From Halorussus salilacus (lineage in GTDB: Archaea > Halobacteriota > Halobacteria > Halobacteriales > Haladaptataceae): 64,000 bases of DNA. Location: contig NZ_CP099993.1 in assembly GCF_024138125.1 (NCBI RefSeq), positions 2,973,153-3,037,152 on the forward strand, given 5' to 3'. The first letter of the stretch is position 1, and each line of letters begins with the position of its first letter. Under the pieces are notes generated by a model. The model saw nothing but the letters and a program-made list of their open reading frames with translations, was not told where the DNA came from and searched no databases. Positions 27,945-36,527 of this stretch are shown here, piece after piece. The translations under genes and the position numbers were made by a program.

Positions 27945-28034
27945 GGGGTGTGCAAAGCTAGAGCCGAAACGGGCGGAGGGCCCAAGGGCGGCCTACACGC
28001 CCGCAGACGGCGCGTAACGCGGGACAGACGGGCC

Positions 28035-28043
28035 ATAACAAAG
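28035..28043 (+). promoter_or_regulatory. ATAACAAAG promoter box for the 28101-30668 unit
   Basis: ATAACAAAG within the palindromic context GGCC-ATAACAAA-GGCC. The implied start near 28069 gives a leader of about 30 bases before the ATG at 28101. Confidence 0.62.
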
Positions 28044-28100
28044 GCCGTCCCGCCACTCGACTCGGACGAGTGGCGGGCGAGTAGCCCGCAGGACGGAACT

Positions 28101-29696
28101 ATGTCAATGGAACCTACCGACGCAGACAGCGCGTTCGTTCTCGGACTCGACGGGGTGCCGTGGTACCTCGTCGAGGAGTGGGTCGGGGACGGCCACCTGC
28201 CGAACTTCGCCCGACTCGTCGAGGACGGGGCCGCCGGACCGCTCCGGAGCACGATGCCGCCGACAACCGCGCTCGCGTGGCCCACCATCGCGACCGGGAC
28301 GTGGCCCGACAAGCACGGCGTCTACTGCTTCCGGGGGCTCCGGTCGGACTACACCAAGCGCATGAACACGAGCAACGACGTCTCCCGGCCCGAGCTCTGG
28401 GACGTTCTCTCGCCGTCGGTCGTCGCGAACGTGCCGATGACCTACCCCGCCGACGAGATCGACGGCGAGCTCGTGACTGGGATGATGACCCCCGAAATCG
28501 GCGAAGGGTTCACCCACCCGCCCGAACTCCGCGAGGAGATCGAGACCCGCATCCCCGACTATCGGGTCAGCCTGTCGTGGGACGAGTACCGCGACGACCC
28601 CGAGGGGTTCCGCGAGGACCTCTCGGGGCTCGTCTCGACTCGCAGGCGACTGCTCGACCTGCTCGCGGAGACCGACGACTGGCGGCTCTTCTTCTTCGTG
28701 TTCACCGCGCCCGACCGCCTCCAGCACCTGCTCTGGGACGAGGACGTGCTGCTGGACCACTACCGCGAACTCGACGACGCGCTCGGCGACGTGCTGGACC
28801 GCGTCGAGCAGCGCGGCGCGAACCTGTTCGTGGTCTCGGACCACGGCTTCGCTCCCATCGACACGTTCGTCCACACGAACACCTTCCTCGAACGCGAGGG
28901 CTACCTCGAACGCAAGGGCGGGTCGGGGCGGGGCGCGCTCGAACGCCTCGGCCTCACCAAAGAGCGGGTCAAGGACGCCATCGACGCGGTGGGCATCGAC
29001 CAGCGGACGGTGTACGACCACCTCCCCGACTCGCTGGTCGAGTCGGTCGCCGAGCAGGTGCCCGGGAGCCACGAGCTCTACGACGTCGACTTCTCCGAGA
29101 CGGTGGCGTTCACCCACGGCGAGGGCAACCTCTACATCAACGACACCGAGCGCTTCGAGGAGGGGACGGTCACTCCCGACGAGGTGCCCGCGGTCAAGGC
29201 CGAGATTCGCGAGCGACTCGAAGGCCTGACCGACCCCAAGACCGGCGACCCCGTGCTCCGGGTCCGGGACGGCGACGAGGTCTTCGAGACCGACGACGAG
29301 AGCCCCGACCTCGTGGTCCGGGGCCACAAGGACAGGGAGGGCGGCTACCTCGTCGCCAACTCGCTGACCGACGACATCTTCCGGGACGGCGAGATGAGCG
29401 CGAGCCACCGCGAGGAGGGGGTCTTCCTCGCGTGGGGGCCCTCGGTCGAGTCCGGTTCGACGCCCGAGGATGCCGCGGTCGTGGACGTGGCCCCGACCGT
29501 CCTCCACAGCGTCGGCGAGCCCGTTCCCGAGGACGCCGACGGTCGGGTGCTCTCGGAGGTGTTCGACGCCCGGTCGGCGGCCGCGACCCGCCGGGTCACC
29601 GAGCGCGCCTACAGCGAGTCGGGTCCCGACGACGCGGTCGAGGCCGACTTCGACGACGTGGAGTCCCGGCTCCAAGGACTGGGCTATATGGAGTAG
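28101..29696 (+). CDS. Alkaline phosphatase superfamily protein (type I phosphodiesterase-like)
   Basis: 531 residues from the ATG at 28101; the frame continues upstream through the repeat array, but that stretch is low complexity and lies before the promoter box. Metal-site elements are FVLGLDGVPWYLVEEW, the nucleophile region PTTALAWPTIATGTWPDKHG, FFFVFTAPDRLQHLLWD, VVSDHGFAPIDTF, and AAVVDVAPTVLHSVG. It is a relative of the gene at 2316 with the same order of motifs. No signal peptide is present. It probably hydrolyses or transfers a phosphodiester or phosphoglycan group in the making of the surface polymer. An NAD-dependent epimerase follows after 18 bases. Confidence 0.85.
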   Translation: MSMEPTDADSAFVLGLDGVPWYLVEEWVGDGHLPNFARLVEDGAAGPLRSTMPPTTALAWPTIATGTWPDKHGVYCFRGLRSDYTKRMNTSNDVSRPELWDVLSPSVVANVPMTYPADEIDGELVTGMMTPEIGEGFTHPPELREEIETRIPDYRVSLSWDEYRDDPEGFREDLSGLVSTRRRLLDLLAETDDWRLFFFVFTAPDRLQHLLWDEDVLLDHYRELDDALGDVLDRVEQRGANLFVVSDHGFAPIDTFVHTNTFLEREGYLERKGGSGRGALERLGLTKERVKDAIDAVGIDQRTVYDHLPDSLVESVAEQVPGSHELYDVDFSETVAFTHGEGNLYINDTERFEEGTVTPDEVPAVKAEIRERLEGLTDPKTGDPVLRVRDGDEVFETDDESPDLVVRGHKDREGGYLVANSLTDDIFRDGEMSASHREEGVFLAWGPSVESGSTPEDAAVVDVAPTVLHSVGEPVPEDADGRVLSEVFDARSAAATRRVTERAYSESGPDDAVEADFDDVESRLQGLGYME

Positions 29697-29714
29697 CGCG
29701 ACGAGGGCTCACGC

Positions 29715-30668
29715 ATGGACGAGGACATCGATGACCTGCGCGCGGAGACCGACCTCTCCGGGAGGACCGTTCTCATCACGGGCGGCGCGGGCTTCATCGG
29801 GAGCCACATCGCCGAGGCGCTCGTCGCCGACAACGAGGTGCGCGTGCTCGACGACCTCTCGGGCGGCGCGCGCGAACACGTCCCCGCGGGCGCGCGACTC
29901 GTGGCGGGCGACGTGTGCGACCCCGACGACCTCGCCGCGGCGATGGACGGTGCCGACCTCGTCTTCCACGAGGCCGCGCTGGTCAGCGTCGAGGAGTCGG
30001 TCGAGAACCCCGCGGCGTGCCACCGGATCAACGCGAGCGCGACGGTCGACGTGCTGGAGGAAGCCCGCGAGCAGGACGCCCGCGTCGTGCTCGCCTCCTC
30101 GGCCGCCGTCTACGGCCACCCCGAGGAGGTCCCGGTCGCCGAGGGCGACCCCAAGGAACCCACCTCGCCCTACGGCATCGACAAGCTCGCGCTCGACCAC
30201 TACGCCCGGCGGTACCACGACCTCTACGGCCTCGAAACCGTCCCGCTCCGGTACTTCAACGTCTACGGCCCCCGCCAGAACCCCGAGTACAGCGCGGTGG
30301 TGTCGGTGTTCTTCCGGCAGGCCCGCGAGGGCGGCCCCGTCACCGTGGAGGGCGACGGCGAGCAGACACGGGACTTCGTCCACGTCTCTGACGTGGTCCG
30401 GGCGAACCTGCTCGCGGCGACCACCGACCGCGTTGGCGAGCCGTTCAACGTCGGGAGCGGCCGGAGCGTGACGATAACCGAACTCGCCGAGACCGTGGTC
30501 GAGGTGACCGATTCGGACGCCGACATCGAACACGTCGACCCCCGGCCCGGCGACATCCGCCACAGCGAGGCCGACGTCTCGCGGGCCCGCGAGGCGCTGG
30601 GCTACGAACCGCGGGTGTCGCTCGAAGACGGGCTTCGGGAGTTGGCCGACGCGCAGGGCCTTCGGTGA
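29715..30668 (+). CDS. NAD-dependent sugar epimerase/dehydratase (GalE-like)
   Basis: 317 residues of the extended short-chain dehydrogenase family. The NAD-binding motif TGGAGFIGSHIAEAL is near the N-terminus. The catalytic triad region has LASSAAVYG and the YxxxK motif in YGIDKLALDHYARRY. The C-terminal part has YFNVYGPRQNPEYSAV and the nucleotide-sugar region DVSRAREALGYEPR. These enzymes act on UDP- or dTDP-sugars, most often as 4-epimerases. The substrate may be UDP-glucose or a UDP-HexNAc from the pathway upstream. It is the last polysaccharide gene on this side; a strong hairpin at 30736 follows before the convergent cheF gene. Confidence 0.87.
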   Translation: MDEDIDDLRAETDLSGRTVLITGGAGFIGSHIAEALVADNEVRVLDDLSGGAREHVPAGARLVAGDVCDPDDLAAAMDGADLVFHEAALVSVEESVENPAACHRINASATVDVLEEAREQDARVVLASSAAVYGHPEEVPVAEGDPKEPTSPYGIDKLALDHYARRYHDLYGLETVPLRYFNVYGPRQNPEYSAVVSVFFRQAREGGPVTVEGDGEQTRDFVHVSDVVRANLLAATTDRVGEPFNVGSGRSVTITELAETVVEVTDSDADIEHVDPRPGDIRHSEADVSRAREALGYEPRVSLEDGLRELADAQGLR

Positions 30669-30735
30669 GGCCGTTTCTCACGATTCGATTCCGCGACCGC
30701 TGTTCCGTGACCTTCCACTGTCCACAGGATGCGCC

Positions 30736-30766
30736 GCGGTCGCGTTCGCACCGCGAACGCGACCGC
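30736..30766. terminator. Hairpin between convergent genes, possible bidirectional terminator
   Basis: Arms 30736-30749 and 30753-30766 are exact 14-base reverse complements around an ACC loop, in the 277-base gap between the epimerase and the convergent cheF gene. There are no long T-tracts beside it, so the terminator role is inferred from position only. Nothing else is seen in the gap apart from GCGGTGGCGGT-type repeats near 30785-30815. Confidence 0.4.
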
Positions 30767-30945
30767 ACGCGGGGAGGCACGGGGCGCGGTGGCGGTGCTG
30801 TCCGGTGCGGTGGCGGTCTCCGAGGTACCGGGAGTAGCTAGCTCCTCGGACCCGACAGAATCGAAGGAGTCGCCAAATCCGGTAAAACAACAGAAATCGA
30901 CTCCGCGTGGCCCAAACAGCGAGACCTCACATTCCCCAATGTAGG

Positions 30946-31812
30946 TCACTTCTCGTTGATGGACTCGCTCGCAATATTCCTGCCGCGAGTCTTCAACGTC
31001 ACTTCGCGCCGCTTGCGCACTTCCTCCAGCACGTCGACCTCGATGAGGCGCTCGAAGATGCGCTCGACCTCGTCTACGTCCATCCCGAGGAAGTCGGGAA
31101 TCTCGAACGACGAGACGCCCGAGTACAGCGCCATCAGCACCTCCTTTTCGACCTCGTTGAGTTCGACGCCGCCCTTGCTCTTTCGCTCGCCCTTCCGGAG
31201 CAACGACTCCAGTAGCGAACACCGCCGGGTCTTCCCCGAGATGTACGTCTCGACGCTGGTGTCGCCCTGTGTGTGCTCGACCTCCAGCACCGTCCGCTGT
31301 TCGCCCTGAACCGTCCGGGTCGCCCGCTCGACCGACCCGATGTCGTCGAGTTCGATGGCGACGAACGTGCCGCTGGCGATGGCGACGTTGACCTGTCCCT
31401 CGTCTATCTTCACCCTGGCCTTCTCCCACTCGGTGTCCTGAACCACCCCGCCCTCGACCGCGGGGTGCTTGGTCAGGAGCATCTTCTGGTCGAGGAGTGC
31501 GCCGTAGATGTCGGTCTCGAACTCGTCGATCTCGCCGCTGACCGACAGCAGGACGACGTTGTTGTCGAACTCGACGCTCAGGTAGTCCGAGACGCTCGCG
31601 ACCGCCTGGTTCACGTCGTACCGACCCTTCAGCCCGTTGAGCTTCGAGAGGGGTATCGTCCGCTTGCCGCTGTTGCCCGCGAGTATCAGGCGCTTGTTCG
31701 ACAGCAGGATGCGGCCGCTGGTCCAGTCGGGGTCGTTGAGCTTCCGACCGTTCTTGACGACTTGCAGGAACTTCCCCTGCGTGTCCGTGATCTTGTACTC
31801 GCCTTCGCTCAT
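30946..31812 (-). CDS. cheF: Taxis protein CheF
   Basis: 288 residues of the archaea-specific CheF family. In Halobacterium, CheF proteins bridge CheY, CheD and CheC2 to the archaellum motor. N-terminal beta-rich part: GRILLSNKRLILAGNSGKRTIPLSKLNGLKGRY is the family hallmark (quoted here only in part: SNKRLILAGNSGKRTIPL). The C-terminal ~80 residues form a winged-helix-like region (EVEKEVLMALYSGVSSFEIPD). A second copy lies at 43924 and shares the LS-KRLVLA and VLMALYSG-type segments. Cytoplasmic. The neighbour upstream on the same strand is a transducer, and a HEAT-repeat protein follows, a set that also occurs together in Halobacterium. Confidence 0.88.
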   Translation of the reverse strand: MSEGEYKITDTQGKFLQVVKNGRKLNDPDWTSGRILLSNKRLILAGNSGKRTIPLSKLNGLKGRYDVNQAVASVSDYLSVEFDNNVVLLSVSGEIDEFETDIYGALLDQKMLLTKHPAVEGGVVQDTEWEKARVKIDEGQVNVAIASGTFVAIELDDIGSVERATRTVQGEQRTVLEVEHTQGDTSVETYISGKTRRCSLLESLLRKGERKSKGGVELNEVEKEVLMALYSGVSSFEIPDFLGMDVDEVERIFERLIEVDVLEEVRKRREVTLKTRGRNIASESINEK

Positions 31813-31935
31813 GCGTGGTCTCTTCGCGTCCGGCGACTCGCCCGCGGCTCCGCCGGGTCGCCGCGACTCGTCGTACGGTGTCCTCGGTGACGGTTTCGGT
31901 GGTTCGGTACGGTCATGGCGGGGACGAGGGGGCGG

Positions 31936-33876
31936 TCAGGCGTCGTCTCGCATCTCGTTCACCCGCGCGGAGAGCTCGTCGATGGCGTCGGTCTGCTCGC
32001 GGGTCGCGGCCACGATGTCGTCGGTCGCGTCCTCGACCTCGCGGGTGCGGTCGCGGACGTCCTCGACGGTCGCCATCACCTGCTCGACGTTGGCGGCCTG
32101 CTCGTCGTTGGCCTCCGCGACCTCGGTCACGCCGGTCGCAGCCTCCTCGACCGCGTCGGCGATCTCTTCGAGCGCCACGAGGGCGTCCTCGATCTCGTCG
32201 CCCGCGCGCTTGACCTGCTCGTTGGACTCCTCGACCGCGACCACGGTCTCGTTGGCCTGCGACTGTATCTCCTCGATGCGGTCGGCGATCTCCTCGGTGT
32301 GCTCGCGGGTCTCGTTGGCGAGCTGTTTGACCTCGTCGGCGACGACCTCGAAGCCGCTCCCGGCCTCGCCCGCGCGGGCCGCCTCGATGTTAGCGTTCAG
32401 CGCGAGGAGGTTGGTCTGGTCGGCGACCTCCGCGATGACCTCGACCACGTCCTCGATCTCGTTCATCTGGGATTCGAGTTCGGTCACGGTCCCCACGAGG
32501 TCCTCGCTCATCTCGATGACCTCGTCGGTCGCCTCGCGCGCTCCCGTGCTGGATTCGAGGCCGCTGTCGGCCGAGGCCTTCGCCTGCTCGGCCGCGGAGG
32601 CGACCTGGTCGGAGCTCGCGGCGACCTCCTGCATGCTCGCGCTGAAGTTCTCCATCTGGGTGGCGACCTCCGAGAGCTGGTCGGTCTGCTCGTCGACGCG
32701 CTCGTCGATGACGCGAGCCGACTCGGTCGCTCTCTCGACCTCGTCGGCGAGGTCGTCTGCCTTCTGGCCGACGCGCTCGGTCAGGACCTCGAACTGCTCG
32801 GCCATCGCGTTGACCTGGTCGACGACCTCGACGAGCGAGTCGTCGACGACGTCGTGTTCGTCCTCGAACGACGCCCGCGCCGAGAGGTCGCCCATCTCCA
32901 TCGCGGTCAGGGTGCCGATCAGCTCCTCGACCAGCGCGGTGACGCCCTCCTGTCGCCGGACGTCGTCGGTCCGGTCGCGAACCGTCTCGACGACGGCGAT
33001 GAGTTCGCCGTCCTCGAACACCGGCAGGGCCGAGAAGTCGAGGCGGCGCTCGACGCCGTCGCGCGTGGTCATCGTGGTACTGTTCGTGTACAGCGTGCGC
33101 TCGGGGTCGGCCAACTCGACGTCGAACTCCTGGTGAGCGGTCTCGGGCGACTCGGCGACCTTGTCGGCGAGCGTCCTGCCGCGCCGACCGTCGGGGTCGA
33201 ACGCCACGCTGGCGTCTTCCAGTCCGAGCGCCTCCTCGGCCGACATCCCGGTGAGGTCCTCGATGGCCTTGTTCCACGCCGCCACCTCGCCGCGCTGGGT
33301 GTCGAGGATGAACACCGGAACGTCGATGCCGTTGAGGAGGTCGCTGTCGTCGAGGTCGAACTCCTCTTCGTCCTCGCCGACCGCGTCCACGTCGTACGCG
33401 TCGAGCCCCGTCTGCATGTCGGTGAACGCCGCCGACAGCGCCGTCTGAATCTCCTCCTCGGCTCGCTGGAGCTCCGAGGCGACGGCCTCGTTGCCCGCGC
33501 CGAGGCGGTGTTCGAGCTTCTCGAACGTCCGAGAGAGTAGTTCCTCGACCCCAGCCTCGTAAGTGCCCGCGAACGTCGCTGGCGACGCGCCCGCGTCGAC
33601 GTGGCGTCGCCCGAGGTCGGCGGCGTCGTCGGTCGCGCTCTCGCGGTCGTCGACGACCCCCCCGAGGTGAACCGCCTGAGTCCGTTGCAGGTCGTCGCTC
33701 ACCTCGGCTCCCCGATACGCGTCGGCGAGGTCGACCCGCGTGACGGATTCTCCGGTCGAGACCGCGACGCCCCCGGTCTCGGTTCCGCCGTCGAACGTCA
33801 CGTTTCGCTGCCGTTCGGTCTGGTTACCGTCTCGCCGAACGCTCCGTAAAATTTTCACCAGCCTGTCCCTGACCAT
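31936..33876 (-). CDS. Soluble methyl-accepting taxis transducer with PAS domain
   Basis: 646 residues with no membrane helices. The N-terminal ~170 residues form an alpha-rich region of unclear type. A PAS domain covers ~180-300 (GIDVPVFILDTQRGEVAAWN, LDFSALPVFEDGELIAV). A HAMP-like linker follows, then the long coiled-coil signalling domain ~350-646. Its tip is the invariant kinase-binding hairpin EVADQTNLLALNANIEAARA followed by GFEVVADEVKQLA. It senses a cytoplasmic or redox-type cue and controls CheA through CheW. A TATA-like element at 33902 sits 26 bases before the ATG, supporting this start. Confidence 0.9.
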   Translation of the reverse strand: MVRDRLVKILRSVRRDGNQTERQRNVTFDGGTETGGVAVSTGESVTRVDLADAYRGAEVSDDLQRTQAVHLGGVVDDRESATDDAADLGRRHVDAGASPATFAGTYEAGVEELLSRTFEKLEHRLGAGNEAVASELQRAEEEIQTALSAAFTDMQTGLDAYDVDAVGEDEEEFDLDDSDLLNGIDVPVFILDTQRGEVAAWNKAIEDLTGMSAEEALGLEDASVAFDPDGRRGRTLADKVAESPETAHQEFDVELADPERTLYTNSTTMTTRDGVERRLDFSALPVFEDGELIAVVETVRDRTDDVRRQEGVTALVEELIGTLTAMEMGDLSARASFEDEHDVVDDSLVEVVDQVNAMAEQFEVLTERVGQKADDLADEVERATESARVIDERVDEQTDQLSEVATQMENFSASMQEVAASSDQVASAAEQAKASADSGLESSTGAREATDEVIEMSEDLVGTVTELESQMNEIEDVVEVIAEVADQTNLLALNANIEAARAGEAGSGFEVVADEVKQLANETREHTEEIADRIEEIQSQANETVVAVEESNEQVKRAGDEIEDALVALEEIADAVEEAATGVTEVAEANDEQAANVEQVMATVEDVRDRTREVEDATDDIVAATREQTDAIDELSARVNEMRDDA

Positions 33877-33901
33877 CTTTGGCGGAAAGAGACACCAACC
33901 G

Positions 33902-33909
33902 GATATAAA
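33902..33909 (-). promoter_or_regulatory. TATA-like element for the transducer gene
   Basis: Minus-strand TTTATATC ending 26 bases before the ATG at 33876, typical of a haloarchaeal leaderless promoter. It is clearly different from the ATAACAAAG boxes. Confidence 0.6.
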
Positions 33910-33941
33910 GCTTTACTCGAATCTCACGCGCGATAACAACA

Positions 33942-35162
33942 CTATCCCCGGCCTCCGAGCTTCGAGAGCGCCGAAAACGCCCGTTTTCGGACCTCTTCGT
34001 CGTCGGTCCGGTCGATGAGGCTGTCGAGGCGGTCGCGGGCGCGCTCGCCCCCGACCTTCCCGAGGGTGAACGCCGCCTTCGCCCTGGCGTCGGAACCGGC
34101 CTCGGGGTCGTCGAGCACGTCGAGCAGGGCGTCCTCGGCGACCTCCCCGCCCACGTTGGCGATGCTGGTCGCCGCGAACTGCGAGGCCATCCCGTCGTCG
34201 TCGTCCAGCACCGAGACGAGCGCCTCCACCGCGGCCTCGCGGTTCTCCTCGCCCGTGACCCGACCCAGGAGCCATGCCGCGTTGCGCCGCTGGTGGGGCT
34301 GGGTCCCCTGTTCGAGGATGTCGACGAGCGAGGTCACGACGCTCCGGTGGTCGTTCGCGCTCAGCTTCTCGACCATGGTCTGTCGAAGCTGGTGGCTCTT
34401 CTGGCCCGGCGCGTTCGAGAGGATCTCGATGAGCGAGAACACCGCCGCCCGGCGGACCGCCTCGCTCTCGTCGGTCAACAGCGAGACCAGCGCGTCGAGC
34501 GGTTTCGCGCTCCCGAAGTTCCCCATCGAGGTCGCGGCGATGCGCCGAACCGTCTCGCTGTCGTCGTCGAGCAGACCGAGCAGGGCGTCGAGCGCCTCTC
34601 CACCGCCGATGCGGCCGAGCGAGTCGGCGGCCTCTCGCCTGACTTCGACTCGCTCGTCGCGGAGACACTTGCGTAGCGCCGACACCGCTCGCGGGTCGCC
34701 GATGCGGCCGAGCGCGCGGGCCGCCCGCGCGCGGACCCGGGGGTCGGGGTCGCCGAGTCGCTCGACGAGCGGCTTTGTCCCCGCGCGGTTGCCGACTCGG
34801 CCGAGCGCGTTGGCCGACGCCATCCGTAGCTCCGGCAACTCCGCGGTCAGCGAGCCGACCAGCGCCTCCGCCCGCGCCCACTCGGCACCCTCGGTCGCGA
34901 CCTCCTCGTCCGAGAGCGCGTCGATGAGCTTCTCGACGGCGTGGCGCTGGTCGAGCGCGTCGATGGCGGCGGCCCGCACGCCCTCGTCAGGGTCGTTCTG
35001 GGCGGCCTTCACCAGCGCGTCTTCGATTATCTGGTCGGGTCCGTCGACGTCACCGAGAATCTCGGCCGCGCGGCGTCTGACCGCCTCGCTGTTGCTGTTG
35101 GACACCAGCGACGTGAGTTTGTCGACGTCGGCCGACTTCTCCAGTTCGAACAGCGAGGTCAC
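33942..35162 (-). CDS. HEAT/PBS-lyase-repeat protein of the taxis cluster
   Basis: 406 residues made of about ten alpha-helical HEAT-type repeats (RRAAEILGDVDG, RMASANALGRVGN, RARAARALGRIGD, RREAADSLGRIGG). It starts with GTG at 35162. Such repeats form a curved scaffold for protein-protein contacts. In Halobacterium a HEAT_PBS protein encoded next to the cheF genes interacts with chemotaxis proteins, so a role in linking the signalling system to the motor is likely here. There is no enzymatic motif. It is adjacent to the transducer (65-base gap) on the same strand. Confidence 0.85.
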   Translation of the reverse strand: MTSLFELEKSADVDKLTSLVSNSNSEAVRRRAAEILGDVDGPDQIIEDALVKAAQNDPDEGVRAAAIDALDQRHAVEKLIDALSDEEVATEGAEWARAEALVGSLTAELPELRMASANALGRVGNRAGTKPLVERLGDPDPRVRARAARALGRIGDPRAVSALRKCLRDERVEVRREAADSLGRIGGGEALDALLGLLDDDSETVRRIAATSMGNFGSAKPLDALVSLLTDESEAVRRAAVFSLIEILSNAPGQKSHQLRQTMVEKLSANDHRSVVTSLVDILEQGTQPHQRRNAAWLLGRVTGEENREAAVEALVSVLDDDDGMASQFAATSIANVGGEVAEDALLDVLDDPEAGSDARAKAAFTLGKVGGERARDRLDSLIDRTDDEEVRKRAFSALSKLGGRG

Positions 35163-35240
35163 GACTGTGCAATCGAATCGGGGTGAGAAAAAACGTGGTG
35201 TTGCGAAGTCGGAATCGAAGGGGTCGGCTCCTCGACCGCA

Positions 35241-35522
35241 TCACTGGTCGGCCGCGATGCTGTAGATGACGAACAGGTAGCCGACCGTCGTGATGAGATA
35301 GTTAACCGACAGCAACGTCCGAGTTCGCTCGAACTCGGTGAGGAACGCGCTGACGGTGGTAGCGATGGCGGCGGCGACGATGAGCGAGAAGCCGACCGAG
35401 AGGTGGAACATCGCGCGCCGGGACGTGCGGTTGTACGCGCGAATCGCGAATCCGACCATCGACAACCCCGCGGCTGTGAGGGTGAGGCTGAACGCGACGT
35501 ACAGTAGTTCTATCGTTTGCAT
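35241..35522 (-). CDS. Small membrane protein (DUF7521-like)
   Basis: 93 residues with three predicted helices: LLYVAFSLTLTAAGLSMVGF, FHLSVGFSLIVAAAIATTVSAF and LITTVGYLFVIYSIAA. Such small three-helix haloarchaeal proteins often sit beside an HTH gene, as here (80-base gap to the regulator at 35602). I tentatively link it to the DUF7521 type. The function is unknown; it may sense membrane state for the neighbouring regulator. Confidence 0.7.
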   Translation of the reverse strand: MQTIELLYVAFSLTLTAAGLSMVGFAIRAYNRTSRRAMFHLSVGFSLIVAAAIATTVSAFLTEFERTRTLLSVNYLITTVGYLFVIYSIAADQ

Positions 35523-35601
35523 GGGTTCTTGATTCGGGGTCGGTCGTCTCGGAGCCGGTCGGACTGGGTCCGACCGGCGTCGGCGCTTCGGGCGACTCGG
35601 G

Positions 35602-35940
35602 TCATTCCGCCTGGAGGTCCCGCCACACGTCGGCGAGCGAGTTGTCCACCTCGGGTCGGTCGTCGAGTTCCACGTCGATGGTCTCCTCTTCGAACGACAC
35701 TTCGAGCGCGTCGACGTTCCGGCGGTAGACCTTCGTCCGTCGACCCTCGTCGGAGAACTCCCGACCCGAGAGTTCGAGCAGGTCGGCCTCGGTGAGTTCC
35801 TCGATGCGCCGATAGCTCGTGGCTATCGGAATCTCGAGCTCGTCGCTGAGTTCCTGGGCCGACTTCGGGTCGCTCGTGGCCCGGAGTATCTCGGCGTTGT
35901 ACTTGTTGCCGAGTACCCGAAGGAGTTCCACGGCCTCCAT
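35602..35940 (-). CDS. ArsR-type winged-helix regulator
   Basis: 112 residues from the ATG at 35940; a TTG three bases upstream is rejected. The winged-helix part is VELLRVLGNKYNAEILRATS, SAQELSDELEIPIATSYRRI and LLELSGREFSDEGRRTKVYRR. It lacks metal-binding Cys pairs, so it is not a metal sensor of the classic ArsR kind. A TATA-like CTTTTTATC (35966-35974) ends 26 bases before the ATG. It is adjacent to the small membrane protein and divergent from cheW at 36054, so it may control taxis genes. Confidence 0.85.
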   Translation of the reverse strand: MEAVELLRVLGNKYNAEILRATSDPKSAQELSDELEIPIATSYRRIEELTEADLLELSGREFSDEGRRTKVYRRNVDALEVSFEEETIDVELDDRPEVDNSLADVWRDLQAE

Positions 35941-35965
35941 CAATAATCGGGTTTGCTAACCGGAG

Positions 35966-35974
35966 GATAAAAAG
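35966..35974 (-). promoter_or_regulatory. TATA-like element for the ArsR-type regulator
   Basis: Minus-strand CTTTTTATC ending 26 bases before the ATG at 35940; this supports leaderless transcription and the start choice. Confidence 0.6.
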
Positions 35975-36053
35975 ATACCGTAGCAGACCCGTCAGCCACA
36001 CTGAAGTGGTCGGCGTCGGAACAGATAAGTGACCGCCGCGGGAGAACTCAAGT

Positions 36054-36464
36054 ATGTCGAAGACAGTCGCCGACGTGCAGGTCCTCGAATTCAGGCTCGA
36101 GGACCGGAACTACTGCATCGACATCGCACACGTCGACGAGATCGTGGACAAAGGCGAACTGACACCGCTCCCGAACGCCGACCCTCGTATCGAGGGAGTG
36201 ATGGATCTCCGCGGGGCGACCACGACCATCGTCAACCCCAAGCGGGTGCTCGACCTCGAGGAGACCGAGACGGGCGAGCGCGTGGTCGTCCTCGAAACCG
36301 ACGACGACCGCACCATCGGGTGGCTCATCGACGAGGTCGAGCAGGTCGTCAGCCTCGACGACGAGACGGTCGACGAGAGCGTCGAGGGCGACTCGGTGAA
36401 GGGAATCGTCCGTCAGGACGACGGGTTCGTGGTCTGGGTCAAGCCCGAGGAGATAAACGGGTAG
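36054..36464 (+). CDS. cheW: Chemotaxis coupling protein CheW
   Basis: 136 residues, the usual CheW length. The SH3-like double barrel pattern is clear: VLEFRLEDRNYCIDIAHVDEI, ADPRIEGVMDLRGATTTIVN and IGWLIDEVEQVVSLD. CheW couples transducers to CheA. A second, longer CheW is at 58506. This copy stands alone on the plus strand, divergent from the regulator at 35602, with its stop codon inside the base of a long hairpin (36461-36512). Having two CheW proteins matches other haloarchaea. Confidence 0.9.
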   Translation: MSKTVADVQVLEFRLEDRNYCIDIAHVDEIVDKGELTPLPNADPRIEGVMDLRGATTTIVNPKRVLDLEETETGERVVVLETDDDRTIGWLIDEVEQVVSLDDETVDESVEGDSVKGIVRQDDGFVVWVKPEEING

Positions 36465-36512
36465 CGGGCCCCGCGTCGGGACCGACCGGTCCCGACGCGA
36501 GTGGCCCGCTAC
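36461..36512. terminator. Long hairpin between convergent cheW and glmU
   Basis: Outer arms 36461-36470 and 36503-36512 (10 bp) and inner arms 36472-36483 and 36488-36499 (12 bp) pair perfectly, with a GACC loop and a small internal bulge. The outer left arm includes the stop codon of cheW. The hairpin sits in the 63-base gap between convergent genes, so a role in ending or stabilising both transcripts is likely. Confidence 0.45.
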
Positions 36513-36527
36513 CGGTCCCGGAGACGA

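Noticed and set aside
27744..28100. N-terminal extension of the phosphatase-family protein through the repeat array
   Set aside because: The extension is repetitive Arg/Ala-rich sequence lying before the promoter; the family fold begins at FVLGLDGV just after the ATG at 28101.
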